Part shown: piece after piece, positions 34,026 to 43,470 of the stretch | How the letters are laid out: every line of letters begins with the position of its first letter | How positions within the stretch are numbered: position 1 is the first letter of the stretch | NCBI GenBank assembly: GCA_934096265.1 | Contig: CAKOLI010000001.1 | Span: forward strand, 62,001 to 126,000 | Direction: 5' to 3' | Origin: an uncultured Bacilli bacterium | GTDB lineage: Bacteria > Bacillota_I > Bacilli_A > RF39 > UBA660 | Length of the DNA: 64,000 bases | Position numbers and translations under genes: made by a program | The notes under the pieces: generated by a model | Told to the model about the DNA's origin: nothing | The model's database searches: none | Seen by the model: the letters and a program-made list of their open reading frames with translations, nothing else

Positions 34026-34643
34026 ATGTACTGTGCTAACTGTTGTTATCTAGACTATAATTCCCATGAATGTGGAAGATACTACTGTACTAGAAAATAC
34101 GACTATCACTACGCAGATGAAAAATCATGTACTTACTTTTGTGATAGTAAATATAGTAGTGACCTAGATACCAAATATCGTACTAAAGACCAAATGAATA
34201 TGGCTATTCAAAATTCTATACATAGTAGAAATGAAGGATGCTATATCACCACTATTATCGTACATACTCTAGGATTAGGAGATAAACATAAAACTATTAC
34301 CACTATTAGAAATTTTAGAAATAACTATCTACAAAAAAACATAATATATAAAAAATTACTATTAGAATACGACCTATTAGGTCCAACTATCGCAGATTCT
34401 ATAGAAAAAGATAATAATAAAATTAAACTATCAAAAAATATCTATAATAACTATCTTATAAAAATAGAAAACGACATAACTAATAAAAACTACGAAAAAG
34501 CTATCGTAAAATACTTAAATATGACTGAAATATTAAGACTATATTATGGAATTAACAATGTAGATATAACTAATGAAAATACATCTGATATAACATCATT
34601 AGGTCATGGCAAACCAAAAATTAGATCCTTAAATAAGGACTAA
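34026..34643 (+). CDS. Cys-rich protein with CFI-box-like motif, unknown function
   Basis: A 205-residue protein. The first 45 residues contain eight cysteines in pairs (YCANCCYLD, CGRYYC, KSCTYFC), probably metal-binding. Then comes CYITTIIVHTLGLGDKHKTI followed by IRNFRNNYL, which matches the CFI-box motif (CFITTA...LG..D...LR.FRD) found at the ends of many bacterial proteins of unknown role. The C-terminal 110 residues are helical and charged. It starts three bases after the ileS stop, so it is cotranscribed and also under T-box control, perhaps only by position. Confidence 0.72.
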   Translation: MYCANCCYLDYNSHECGRYYCTRKYDYHYADEKSCTYFCDSKYSSDLDTKYRTKDQMNMAIQNSIHSRNEGCYITTIIVHTLGLGDKHKTITTIRNFRNNYLQKNIIYKKLLLEYDLLGPTIADSIEKDNNKIKLSKNIYNNYLIKIENDITNKNYEKAIVKYLNMTEILRLYYGINNVDITNENTSDITSLGHGKPKIRSLNKD

Positions 34644-34712
34644 TTTTTTTTAAATACTACTAATATAGACTAATATTACTAAAAAAATACCATACTATTA
34701 CTGGTGAGTAAT

Positions 34713-36191
34713 ATGGAAAATAAAAGTATATGGAAATATAATATTAAAAACAAAAAATACCCATCTCTAAATCAAGACATCCGCTGTGATGTATTAATAA
34801 TAGGAGGAGGAATTACTGGTCTAACCACTGCCTATTTCTTAAAAGATATAAATACACTAAACACAGTTCTAATAGATAAAGATATGTGTGGAATGGGAAT
34901 AAGTGCTAAATCGACAGGTAAACTAACTATCATGCAAAACTTAATATATGATAAAATATCTAAATGTTATGATACAAAAACTTCCCTAAAATACCTAAAT
35001 AGTCAAAAAGAAGCCATCAAAATAGTAAGAGATATTATCCTGAAAAACGATATATCTTGTAACTATGATAAAACCCCATCATACGTATTTACTAACGATA
35101 TAAATAAAATAAAAAACTTTGATAATGAAATATCCTTCTACAAAAAAGCCAATATCAAATATAAAGTAAAAAACTACATTCCATTAGACTATCCATCTAT
35201 ATATAGCTTAAAAATAAACACAGGAGGCGTCTTCAATCCAGTAAAATATCTTCTATCATTAAGAGAGATAATTAATAAAAACATAAAAATATATGAAGAT
35301 ACCAAAGCTATAAAAATATATAAAAGAAATAACACATACCTAGTTCATACCGATAAAAACTACATCATCTACACCAAAACCCTAGTAGTATCTACCCATT
35401 ATCCAATATTTATCTTAAAAGGCCTTATCCCTTTTAAAACCCATGTAGAAAAATCCTACCTCCTATGTGCTTCTTCAAATAGCAACAAAGGTATCCAACT
35501 ACTGTCAAACACATCCCCAAAAGTAACAATAAGATATCATACTGATAAACAAAAAAACTATATTATTTATGGAGGATATACCCATAATATAAACAACATA
35601 GTAGATACAAGAGATATTTATAAAAACTTAATTTCTTCATATAAAGAAAACTTCTCTGGTAAAATAAAATGCTATTGGTCTAATCATGATATTATGAGTT
35701 ATGATAATCTTCCGTATATTGGTAAGATAGATGAAAATCTCTATATAGCAACTGCTTATAACAAATGGGGAAATACTAATGGTACTATCGCTGGTAAAAT
35801 AATAACAGACCTAATCCTAAATAAAAATAATCCCTATATAAACCTATTTAATCCAACAAGAAAATTATCCAAAGACAAAATAAAAAACCTAATTATCTAT
35901 AACTATAAAACTATTAAAAGATACATTCTAAATAAACTATCTAAAAAGATGACCTACTATGATAACACCGTTAAAATAAAGAAAATTAACAATATACTAT
36001 GTGGTATCTACATAGATAAAGAAGGTATACACCACATAGTCAAAAACACCTGTCCTCATATGAAATGTAACCTTATATTTAACTACAAAGATAAAACATG
36101 GGATTGCCCTTGCCATGGCTCCAGATTTGACATAGATGGCAACGTCTTATTTGGGCCATCTGTATACAACATAAAAATAGATAATAACTAA
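34713..36191 (+). CDS. FAD-dependent oxidoreductase with C-terminal Rieske domain
   Basis: A 492-residue two-domain protein. The FAD-binding Rossmann motif CDVLIIGGGITGLTTAYFL is at about residues 24-42, in the DAAO/glycine-oxidase superfamily; SYDNLPYIGKI and ATAYNKWGNTNG are the typical late FAD contacts. Residues about 415-490 form a Rieske [2Fe-2S] domain: CPHMKCNL and WDCPCHGSRFDIDG carry the two Cys-His pairs. This architecture is common in Firmicutes but the substrate is unknown; amine or amino-acid oxidation is likely. ATG 34713 is chosen over GTG 34704, with GGTGAG between them. Confidence 0.85.
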   Translation: MENKSIWKYNIKNKKYPSLNQDIRCDVLIIGGGITGLTTAYFLKDINTLNTVLIDKDMCGMGISAKSTGKLTIMQNLIYDKISKCYDTKTSLKYLNSQKEAIKIVRDIILKNDISCNYDKTPSYVFTNDINKIKNFDNEISFYKKANIKYKVKNYIPLDYPSIYSLKINTGGVFNPVKYLLSLREIINKNIKIYEDTKAIKIYKRNNTYLVHTDKNYIIYTKTLVVSTHYPIFILKGLIPFKTHVEKSYLLCASSNSNKGIQLLSNTSPKVTIRYHTDKQKNYIIYGGYTHNINNIVDTRDIYKNLISSYKENFSGKIKCYWSNHDIMSYDNLPYIGKIDENLYIATAYNKWGNTNGTIAGKIITDLILNKNNPYINLFNPTRKLSKDKIKNLIIYNYKTIKRYILNKLSKKMTYYDNTVKIKKINNILCGIYIDKEGIHHIVKNTCPHMKCNLIFNYKDKTWDCPCHGSRFDIDGNVLFGPSVYNIKIDNN

Positions 36192-36212
36192 CATTATAAA
36201 AAATTAAAAAAA

Positions 36213-36239
36213 TTAGCACTTATCTCTTGACAATGCTAA
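36213..36239 (+). promoter_or_regulatory. CIRCE element 1
   Basis: TTAGCACTT, nine bases, CAATGCTAA. Matches the HrcA operator TTAGCACTC-N9-GAGTGCTAA with three mismatches; overlaps the -35 box. Confidence 0.8.
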
Positions 36240-36255
36240 TTAATAGTTATATAAT
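36227..36255 (+). promoter_or_regulatory. heat-shock operon promoter
   Basis: Perfect TTGACA (36227-36232) and TATAAT (36250-36255), 17 bases apart, held between two CIRCE operators. Confidence 0.9.
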
Positions 36256-36259
36256 TGTA

Positions 36260-36286
36260 TTAGCACTCATAAATTAATAGTGCTAG
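36260..36286 (+). promoter_or_regulatory. CIRCE element 2
   Basis: TTAGCACTC, nine bases, TAGTGCTAG: left arm perfect, right arm two mismatches. It covers the likely transcription start, so HrcA binding would block initiation. Confidence 0.9.
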
Positions 36287-36304
36287 TATTAAGGAAGTGA
36301 TAGC

Positions 36305-37297
36305 TTGCTAAATAATAGAAGAAATGAAGTATTAAAAATAATAGTAGAAGAATACATCAAAACAGCACGTCCCGTTGGCAGTGACTATGTCTGTAAAATA
36401 CTTGATTGTTCCTCTGCAACTATTCGTAATGAAATGATGTATCTAGAAGAAGTTGGCTATCTTGAAAAAACTCATACCTCTTCTGGACGTATCCCCAGTG
36501 AAAGTGGCTATCGTTACTACGTAGATAATCTAATGAAACCAAAAGATATTACTGGAGAAGATATGCTAAAACTTCAAACTATCTTTAAAAACAACTCACT
36601 AGTAATAAGTGATGCAATTAAAAAAAGCTTAGAAATAATATCAGAAATAACTAACTATACAACCATTGCTCTTGGTAATAATGCTATTGAAAACCGTCTT
36701 AAAAAAGTAGAAATTATTCCTCTAGAAGAAAGCAAAATACTAACCATGTTAATCACGGATAAAGGATATGTTGAATATAAGAATATGTTACTACCTAGTG
36801 ATATATCTCCTAGTGAAGTAAAACAAACAGTTGACTTAATAAATAAATTACTAACAGGTACTCCTATTAGTGAAATAAGCAGTAAACTAGAGTTTGAAAT
36901 CAAACCAATTATCCCTAAATACGTTAAACAGCATGAAGTATTATATGATGCTTTCTATAGTGCATTTTCTGAATTTAAAGAAAAAGCAAACGAAGTACAT
37001 TTCGTTGGTAAAAGTAACTTTCTAATGCAGCCAGAGTTTAGTAGTATTGATAAAATAAAAGATATTATGAATAAGTTTGATAATATAGAAAATGTCAGTG
37101 AGTTAAAAGAAGATAGCAGTGGAATTAACATATACATAGGTAAGGAAAATGAGTTAGATAATGATGTTTCTATCATAAAAACCAAATATAACTATAATGG
37201 AGAAGAAGGAACTATTGCTATAATAGGACCTAAACGCATGGAATACGACAAAGTAGTAGGTATTCTTGATTATATTAAAAACAATCTAAATAGTTAA
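36305..37297 (+). CDS. hrcA: heat-inducible transcription repressor HrcA
   Basis: A 330-residue HrcA that represses its own operon by binding CIRCE. The winged-helix N-terminus reads NNRRNEVLKIIVEEYIKTA and PVGSDYVCKILDCSSATIRNEM, followed by LEKTHTSSGRIPSESGYRYYVD. The C-terminal GAF-like part ends in EGTIAIIGPKRMEYDKVVGIL. The start codon is TTG at 36305 with AAGGAAG ahead. First gene of hrcA-grpE-dnaK-pepF-dnaJ. Confidence 0.95.
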   Translation: MLNNRRNEVLKIIVEEYIKTARPVGSDYVCKILDCSSATIRNEMMYLEEVGYLEKTHTSSGRIPSESGYRYYVDNLMKPKDITGEDMLKLQTIFKNNSLVISDAIKKSLEIISEITNYTTIALGNNAIENRLKKVEIIPLEESKILTMLITDKGYVEYKNMLLPSDISPSEVKQTVDLINKLLTGTPISEISSKLEFEIKPIIPKYVKQHEVLYDAFYSAFSEFKEKANEVHFVGKSNFLMQPEFSSIDKIKDIMNKFDNIENVSELKEDSSGINIYIGKENELDNDVSIIKTKYNYNGEEGTIAIIGPKRMEYDKVVGILDYIKNNLNS

Positions 37298-37329
37298 ATA
37301 TCATTATAAAATGTAGAAAGGAAACGTTT

Positions 37330-37845
37330 ATGAGTAAAAAGAAAAAAGAAGTAAAAGAAGAAACAAAAGAACAGATACATCCTGAAGAAAACAATGTAGA
37401 AGAAACAGAACTTCTTGGTAATAGAATTAAAGACTTAGAAGAAAAATTAGTTCGTAATCAAGCAGACTTAATCAACTACAAAAGAAGAAAAGAAGAAGAA
37501 ACTAGCAGATTACTAAAATACGCTAATGAAGATATCATCAAAGATTTATTACCAGTTATGGATAATTTTGAAAGAGCTATAGAAAGTGCTTCTTCAAATG
37601 ATGATACTAAAAGTGTATTAGAAGGTATTAAAATGATATATAACAGTATGGTAAACATTCTAAATAAAATAGAAGTTAAAGAAATAACTTCCCAAGATCA
37701 AGAATTTGATCCTACTTATCATCAGGCAGTATTAACTGGTAAAGATGAAAGTAAGAAATCAGGAATTATCCTAGAAGTATTACAAAAAGGTTATATGTAT
37801 AAAGATAGAGTCATCAGACCATCAATGGTGAAAGTAAATGAGTAA
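37330..37845 (+). CDS. grpE: nucleotide exchange factor GrpE
   Basis: A 171-residue GrpE that releases ADP from DnaK. A charged, disordered start leads into the long dimer coiled coil (LGNRIKDLEEKLVRNQADLINYKRRKEEE) and the small beta domain (DQEFDPTYHQAVLTG and LEVLQKGYMYKDRVIRPSMVKV). The stop codon overlaps a tiny downstream ORF by eight bases. GAAAGGAAACG precedes the ATG. Confidence 0.94.
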   Translation: MSKKKKEVKEETKEQIHPEENNVEETELLGNRIKDLEEKLVRNQADLINYKRRKEEETSRLLKYANEDIIKDLLPVMDNFERAIESASSNDDTKSVLEGIKMIYNSMVNILNKIEVKEITSQDQEFDPTYHQAVLTGKDESKKSGIILEVLQKGYMYKDRVIRPSMVKVNE

Positions 37846-37912
37846 AATTATATTAGGACTTATTTACCTAGCTGTTATTGCAATAACTATCACTATGATG
37901 ATAGTACTATAA
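37838..37912 (+). CDS. 24-residue hydrophobic small ORF between grpE and dnaK
   Basis: The peptide begins MSKIILGLIYLAVIAITIT and ends MMIVL, essentially one membrane helix. It starts inside the grpE stop (ATGAGTAA), a typical coupled arrangement, and ends 31 bases before dnaK. The ribosome binding site is weak. It could be a real small membrane protein of the heat-shock operon or a chance reading; GTTATTGCAATAAC inside is a perfect palindrome. Confidence 0.35.
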   Translation: MSKIILGLIYLAVIAITITMMIVL

Positions 37913-37943
37913 ATTAAATAAATAAAAAAGGAGAATGATATAT

Positions 37944-39773
37944 ATGAGTAAAATTATTGGTATAGACTTAGGTACAACAAATAGTTGTGTATCAGTTTTT
38001 GAAGGGGGAGAAGCAAAAGTAATCCCTAACGCTGAAGGAGAAAGAACAACTCCATCAGTAGTAGCATTTAAAAATGGAGAAATAATAGTAGGTAGTGCCG
38101 CTAAAAGACAAGTAGTTACTAACCCTAATACTATCTCTTCAATAAAAAGAAAAATGGGTACTTCTGAAAAAGTAGAAGCAGAAGGCAAAAAATATACACC
38201 AGAAGAAATCAGTGCAATGATTTTAGGCGACTTAAAGAAAACTGCAGAAAGTTACCTAGGAGAAAAAGTAAATAAAGCAGTAATCACTGTACCAGCATAC
38301 TTTAACGATGCTGAACGTCAAGCAACAAAAAATGCAGGTAAAATCGCTGGCTTAGAAGTAGAAAGAATTATCAACGAACCTACCGCTGCGGCACTTGCCT
38401 ATGGACTAGATAAACAAGAAAACCTACATACTGTCTTAGTATATGACTTAGGTGGTGGTACATTCGATGTATCTATCCTAGAACTAGGTGATGGTGTATT
38501 TGAAGTTAAATCAACATCTGGTAACAACCGTCTAGGTGGCGATGACTTTGATAACCGTATCGTTGATTACTTAACAGAAACATTTAAAAAAGAAAACGGT
38601 ATTGACTTAACTAAAGATAAAATGGCAATGCAAAGACTAAAAGATGCTGCTGAAAAAGCTAAAAAAGATTTATCAGGAGTAACTACTACCCAAATTAGCT
38701 TACCATTCATATCTCAAGGCACAGATGGCCCACTTCACTTAGAATTATCTCTATCAAGAGCTAAATTTGAAGAATTAATTCATGACTTAGTACAATCTAC
38801 ACTAGAACCAGTAAGAAAAGCCTTAAAAGATGCAAAACTTACTAAAAATGATATTAACAAAGTTATCTTAGTAGGTGGTTCTACTAGAATACCTTGTGTA
38901 CAAGAATTAATCAAAAAAGAACTTGGTATGGAACCTTCTAAAGGCGTTAACCCAGACGAAGTAGTTGCAATGGGAGCCGCTATTCAAGGTGGTGTATTAA
39001 TGGGAGACGTAAACGACATCGTATTACTAGATGTAACACCATTATCACTTGGTATTGAAACATTAGGTGGCGTTATGACTACATTAATAGAAAGAAATAC
39101 AACAATACCAACTACTAAATCACAAGTATTCTCAACAGCAGCAGACAATCAACCAGCCGTAGATATCCATGTAGTACAAGGTGAAAGACCAATGGCAGCA
39201 GATAACAAAACATTAGGAAGATTCCAACTTACAAATATTCCTCCTGCACCACGTGGAGTACCACAAATAGAAGTATCATTTGATATAGATGCCAACGGTA
39301 TTGTTAACGTTAAAGCTAAAGATTTAGGTACTAACAAAGAACAAAGTATAACTATTACAGCATCTAATACCCTAACAGATGAAGAAATAGATAAAATGAT
39401 GAAAGAAGCAGAAGCCAACAAAGAAAAAGATGCTAAACGTAAAGCTCTAGCGGATGCTAAAAACGAAGCAGAACAAACAATATTCATGACAGAAAAAGCT
39501 ATTAAAGACCTAGGTGATAAAGTAGATGCTAAAGAAAAAGAAGAAGCAGAAAACTTAATTAAAGACCTAAGAGAAACATTAGATAAAGAAGATGTAGAAG
39601 AAATAACTAAGAAAAAAGATGCTCTATTAGAAAAAGCAAACGCTCTAGCAAGCAAAGTATACGAAGAAATAGCTAAAGGCATGCAAGAAAACAAAAACGA
39701 AGAACAAAATAAAGAAACTACAAAAGAAGACAAAAAAGATGATACTATAGATGCTGAATTTGAAGAAAAATAA
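37944..39773 (+). CDS. dnaK: chaperone DnaK (Hsp70)
   Basis: A 609-residue Hsp70 with all signatures: IGIDLGTTNSCVSVFEGG, NEPTAAALAYGLD, VYDLGGGTFDVSILELGDG, VILVGGSTRIPCVQELI, the substrate-domain DVTPLSLGIETLGG and the C-terminal lid ending DDTIDAEFEEK. It refolds proteins using ATP with DnaJ and GrpE. ATG 37944 is chosen over 37935, which is too close to AAGGAG. The region has a strongly optimised codon choice, as expected for high expression. Confidence 0.98.
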   Translation: MSKIIGIDLGTTNSCVSVFEGGEAKVIPNAEGERTTPSVVAFKNGEIIVGSAAKRQVVTNPNTISSIKRKMGTSEKVEAEGKKYTPEEISAMILGDLKKTAESYLGEKVNKAVITVPAYFNDAERQATKNAGKIAGLEVERIINEPTAAALAYGLDKQENLHTVLVYDLGGGTFDVSILELGDGVFEVKSTSGNNRLGGDDFDNRIVDYLTETFKKENGIDLTKDKMAMQRLKDAAEKAKKDLSGVTTTQISLPFISQGTDGPLHLELSLSRAKFEELIHDLVQSTLEPVRKALKDAKLTKNDINKVILVGGSTRIPCVQELIKKELGMEPSKGVNPDEVVAMGAAIQGGVLMGDVNDIVLLDVTPLSLGIETLGGVMTTLIERNTTIPTTKSQVFSTAADNQPAVDIHVVQGERPMAADNKTLGRFQLTNIPPAPRGVPQIEVSFDIDANGIVNVKAKDLGTNKEQSITITASNTLTDEEIDKMMKEAEANKEKDAKRKALADAKNEAEQTIFMTEKAIKDLGDKVDAKEKEEAENLIKDLRETLDKEDVEEITKKKDALLEKANALASKVYEEIAKGMQENKNEEQNKETTKEDKKDDTIDAEFEEK

Positions 39774-39784
39774 AAATACTAATA

Positions 39785-39812
39785 AGAAGTTCTAGGCTAA
39801 ACTAGAACTTCT
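39785..39812 (+). repeat. perfect hairpin between dnaK and pepF
   Basis: AGAAGTTCTAG / CTAGAACTTCT, 11 base pairs with a six-base loop and no T run. It may protect the dnaK message end or set its level against the downstream genes instead of terminating. Confidence 0.6.
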
Positions 39813-39840
39813 ATTAAAGTATATACAAAGGAGAATAATT

Positions 39841-41610
39841 TTGAATAAATATAAATGGGATATCCAAAAAATGATTAAAGATAAAGAAGAATTTAATAGC
39901 AATATTAATAAAATTAAAGATAGTATTACCAAAATAACCAAAATGAAAAATCATATACTAGATAACGAATATACCCTAGAAGAATATCTAAAAGAAAGTG
40001 AAACCCTAGATCGTACTTTAGAACTAGTATACACTTATGCTTCTATGGTATGTGATACAGATACAACAAACAATGAATATCAAGTATTAAAATCACAAGC
40101 AGAAAAAATATATGACGAAGTTCAAGACAAACTATCATTCATAAGACCAGAAATACTATCTAAAAACAAAGAAGATGTAGACATATTATTAGATAAAACA
40201 CCATATTTAAAACAATATAAACTATCATTTGAAAAATTCTTTAGATATAAAAAATATACTCTAAGCGATAAAGAAGAAATCCTTCTATCTAAGATATGCA
40301 ATGTATTAGGAAGTAGCAGTGAAGCATTCTATAACCTAAATAATGCTGATATCAAACTAGGTACTATTAGAGATGATAAAGGAAAAAGAGTAGAATTAAC
40401 TAGCAGTAATTACAGTAAATACGTAAGCAGTAATATACAAGAAGTAAGAAAAAGTGCTTATAATACTCTATATAAATATTATAAGAACCATAAAAATACT
40501 ATTACCGCATTACTAAAAAGCAAAATAAAAGAAAACGTTACTTTATCTAACATAAGAGGTTTTAATAGTCCTCTAGAACAAAGCATGTATCAAGATAATA
40601 TAGATCCTAAAGTATATCTATCCCTAATAGAAAAAGTACATGCTAACTTAGATACTATGTATGAATATATGGAACTAAGAAAAGAAATACTTTCCCTACC
40701 TAAATTAAATATGTATGATATATATGTAAACTTATCAAAACAATCAAACAGAACTATTTCCTATGATGAAGCCAAAGATATAATTATATCTTCCTTATCA
40801 CCTCTAGGAGAAGATTATATAGAAAATCTAAAGAAATCCTTTGAAGAACGCTGGATTGATGTATATCCTAAAAAAGGTAAAAAATCAGGAGCATACAGCT
40901 GGGGATGTTACGATAGCTATCCATACTTATTATTAAATTATGAAAATGACCTAGATTCTTTATCAACACTAGCTCACGAATTAGGCCATTCCATGCACAG
41001 CTATTACTCTAAACAAAACCAAATATATGAATATGCAAACTATCCCATCTTTCTAGCGGAAATAGCTTCTACCGTAAATGAAATTCTTCTAAATGAATAT
41101 CTCTATAGAAATGCTAAAAATAGTGATGATAAAATACTCTACCTAAATGAATTTTTAGATAAAGTAAGAACAACAATATATAGACAAACTATGTTCGCAG
41201 AGTTTGAAAAAATAATGCATGATAAAGAACAACAAAACATTCCTCTAACCGAACAAGAATTTTCAAATACATACTATGAATTAAATAAATTATATTACGG
41301 AGATAATGTTATCAGTGATGATTTAATTAGATATGAATGGATGAGAATCCCACATTTCTATACCTCATTTTATGTCTACAAATATGCAACAGGTCTATCT
41401 TGTGCTATTTATATTGCTTATTCTATTTTAAATAATAATACCAAATTAAGAGATAATTACTTAAAATTCTTATCATCAGGAGGAAATGGTTACCCACTTG
41501 ACATTTTAAAAATAGTAGGTATAGACCTAACAACAGGAGAAGTTATAGATAAATCCCTAGATATATTTAAAGAAAAATTAATTGAATTTAAAAACCTAAT
41601 TAGAAAGTAG
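39841..41610 (+). CDS. pepF: oligoendopeptidase F (M3 family)
   Basis: A 589-residue zinc peptidase that trims short peptides in the cytoplasm. The zinc site LAHELGHSMHSYYS is at about residues 378-391 with the downstream Glu in FLAEIASTVNE. The N-terminal helical part begins NKYKWDIQKMIKDKEEFNSN. The start is TTG with AAAGGAG ahead. Position between dnaK and dnaJ is unusual and would make the peptidase part of the HrcA regulon, sensible for clearing peptides after heat stress. Its stop overlaps a GTG in front of dnaJ. Confidence 0.93.
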   Translation: MNKYKWDIQKMIKDKEEFNSNINKIKDSITKITKMKNHILDNEYTLEEYLKESETLDRTLELVYTYASMVCDTDTTNNEYQVLKSQAEKIYDEVQDKLSFIRPEILSKNKEDVDILLDKTPYLKQYKLSFEKFFRYKKYTLSDKEEILLSKICNVLGSSSEAFYNLNNADIKLGTIRDDKGKRVELTSSNYSKYVSSNIQEVRKSAYNTLYKYYKNHKNTITALLKSKIKENVTLSNIRGFNSPLEQSMYQDNIDPKVYLSLIEKVHANLDTMYEYMELRKEILSLPKLNMYDIYVNLSKQSNRTISYDEAKDIIISSLSPLGEDYIENLKKSFEERWIDVYPKKGKKSGAYSWGCYDSYPYLLLNYENDLDSLSTLAHELGHSMHSYYSKQNQIYEYANYPIFLAEIASTVNEILLNEYLYRNAKNSDDKILYLNEFLDKVRTTIYRQTMFAEFEKIMHDKEQQNIPLTEQEFSNTYYELNKLYYGDNVISDDLIRYEWMRIPHFYTSFYVYKYATGLSCAIYIAYSILNNNTKLRDNYLKFLSSGGNGYPLDILKIVGIDLTTGEVIDKSLDIFKEKLIEFKNLIRK

Positions 41611-41618
41611 TGAATTTT

Positions 41619-42731
41619 ATGAATAAACGAGATTATTATGAAGTCCTAGGAGTCCCTAAAACTGCGACTGAACAAGAAATAAAAAGTGCTTTTAGACGCC
41701 TAGCTAAAAAGTATCATCCCGATGTCTCAAAAGAAAAAGATGCCGCTGAAAAATTTAAAGAAGCTCAAGAAGCATATGCCGTATTATCAGATGAAAATAA
41801 AAGAAGAAAATATGACCAATATGGCCATTCAGCATTCACTGATGATAGAGGAGGCTTCTCTGGCTTTGAAGGCTTTGACTTTGGTAGCATGAATGACATT
41901 TTTGATGATATCCTATCTGGTTTTGGTTTCTCCTCATCATTTGGAGGAAGAACTTCAAAAAGTACCCGCAAAAATGGCAATGACGTCTTATACAAAATGA
42001 ACATTACTTTTACCGAAGCAGCCTTTGGCTGTGAAAAAGATATCAAACTAGATGTCATCGATGTATGTAGTGAATGCAATGGAGCAGGTGGCTTCAATGA
42101 ACATACATGTACCTCATGCCACGGCTCTGGAATGGTAACATCAGAACAAAGAAGCCTCTTTGGAACATTTCTAACCAAAACGCCTTGCCCTACATGTGGA
42201 GGAAAAGGCAAAACATACGAAAGAAAATGCCCTAAATGTAAAGGTACAGGAAAAGTAAAAGAAAACAAAACAATATCTGTAAAAGTACCTGCAGGCGTAG
42301 ATACAGGTAATAGACTAAGACTAAAAGAAAAAGGAGAAGCGGGCCTAAACGGAGGTATAAATGGAGATTTATATATCGAATTTAACGTCCTAGAACATGA
42401 AATATTCGAAAGAAACGAAGACGATATTTACCTAAACCTACCAATAACCATAACCGAAGCCGTCTTAGGATGCAAAAAAGAAGTACCAACCATATATGGT
42501 AACGTAACAATGTCCATCCCTGCGGGAATACAAAACAACGACAAACTAAGATTAAGAGGCAAAGGAATAGAAAACGTCCATACTGGTAAAAAAGGAGATA
42601 TGTACGCCGTTATTGATATCATCATCCCAGAAAAACTAACCAAAGAACAAAAAACATTATTTGAACAACTAGATAAAACACCACTAGACAATCATAGCGC
42701 ATTCAAAAAATACAAAAATTATGTCAAATAG
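41619..42731 (+). CDS. dnaJ: chaperone DnaJ (Hsp40)
   Basis: A 370-residue type I DnaJ. J domain with YHPDVSKEKDAAEKF and the HPD motif near residue 33; Gly/Phe-rich stretch (GGFSGFEGFDFG); four zinc repeats CSECNGAG, CTSCHGSG, CPTCGGKG, CPKCKGTG; then two beta-sandwich substrate domains. It stimulates DnaK ATPase. GTG 41610 overlaps the pepF stop, but ATG 41619 gives the standard N-terminus NKRDYYEVLG. Confidence 0.97.
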   Translation: MNKRDYYEVLGVPKTATEQEIKSAFRRLAKKYHPDVSKEKDAAEKFKEAQEAYAVLSDENKRRKYDQYGHSAFTDDRGGFSGFEGFDFGSMNDIFDDILSGFGFSSSFGGRTSKSTRKNGNDVLYKMNITFTEAAFGCEKDIKLDVIDVCSECNGAGGFNEHTCTSCHGSGMVTSEQRSLFGTFLTKTPCPTCGGKGKTYERKCPKCKGTGKVKENKTISVKVPAGVDTGNRLRLKEKGEAGLNGGINGDLYIEFNVLEHEIFERNEDDIYLNLPITITEAVLGCKKEVPTIYGNVTMSIPAGIQNNDKLRLRGKGIENVHTGKKGDMYAVIDIIIPEKLTKEQKTLFEQLDKTPLDNHSAFKKYKNYVK

Positions 42732-42746
42732 GCATAATTTTCTTTT
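42715..42746 (+). terminator. terminator of the heat-shock operon
   Basis: AAAATTATG / CATAATTTT (42715-42723, 42733-42741) and a T-rich end; the 5' arm lies in the last codons of dnaJ. Confidence 0.7.
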
Positions 42747-42791
42747 ATATTTTATATTAATATGTTATATTAAAAATAGAGGTGACTATAT

Positions 42792-43064
42792 ATGACAAAA
42801 GAAGATATAATAAAAATACCAAAACAAAATTTAGAACAATTCCTAACAAACCTAACTGAAGAAGAACTATTAAAACTAAAAAAAGAAATAGAAGAATATT
42901 TAGAACCCCTAACCATGGGAGATATTTCTTCTAAAGAAGCATCACAATATATTCAAGCAAGCCTAATTATAGGTAAAATAATAAGACAAAGAAAAGAAAA
43001 AAATAATTTAGATAAACTAGACATGACATTTGTAAATATAGCTAATAAAAATAGAAAAAGATAG
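42792..43064 (+). CDS. small helical hypothetical protein
   Basis: A 90-residue soluble protein of unknown family. It reads as helices throughout: LEQFLTNLTEEELLKLKKEI near the start, MGDISSKEASQYIQASLIIG in the middle, and a basic end NKNRKR. GAGGTGA precedes the ATG. It opens a run of closely spaced genes that ends with mtaB and murI, and lies where prmA would be in many Firmicutes, but it is not PrmA. Confidence 0.65.
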   Translation: MTKEDIIKIPKQNLEQFLTNLTEEELLKLKKEIEEYLEPLTMGDISSKEASQYIQASLIIGKIIRQRKEKNNLDKLDMTFVNIANKNRKR

Positions 43065-43074
43065 GAAGTATATT

Positions 43075-43467
43075 ATGGATAAAGATAAAGAATTAATATT
43101 TGATAATGCTATAAATGAAAAAATAAAACAAAATAAACGCCAAGAATTATTTAAAAACGCTTGCATTAAAACAACCAGAATAAACCCAGGTAAAGTAATA
43201 AATAAAGAGCAAGCAAAAAACGAAAATAAAGCAAAAGAAAAAAGAAAAAATGCTATTAGATGTATATGTACAATTCTAGTTCTATATCATCTAACTGCTT
43301 CAGCGGCTCTAATAGAATCAAATGACACCATCGTAAAAGACTTTATCAAAAACGTAACACACCCTATAACAACCGCTAGTAAAGTAATAGAAAAATTTAC
43401 AGATACCTGCAAAATATTCATAGATGATGATACTATAGAAGATACATTCCAAAAAGGAGGTAGATAA
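43075..43467 (+). CDS. hypothetical protein with one membrane segment
   Basis: A 130-residue protein with a highly basic first half (QNKRQELFKNACIKTTR, KEKRKN) and a moderately hydrophobic segment near residues 63-80 (AIRCICTILVLYHLTASAAL). The second half is likely outside or amphipathic. No family recognised. Ten bases after the previous gene and three before the next, so it is part of the same operon. Confidence 0.6.
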   Translation: MDKDKELIFDNAINEKIKQNKRQELFKNACIKTTRINPGKVINKEQAKNENKAKEKRKNAIRCICTILVLYHLTASAALIESNDTIVKDFIKNVTHPITTASKVIEKFTDTCKIFIDDDTIEDTFQKGGR

Positions 43468-43470
43468 TCT

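Noticed and set aside
39149..39733. 194-residue minus-strand frame opposite dnaK
   Set aside because: Antisense of a highly expressed, codon-biased gene, Ser/Leu-rich and without a ribosome binding site.
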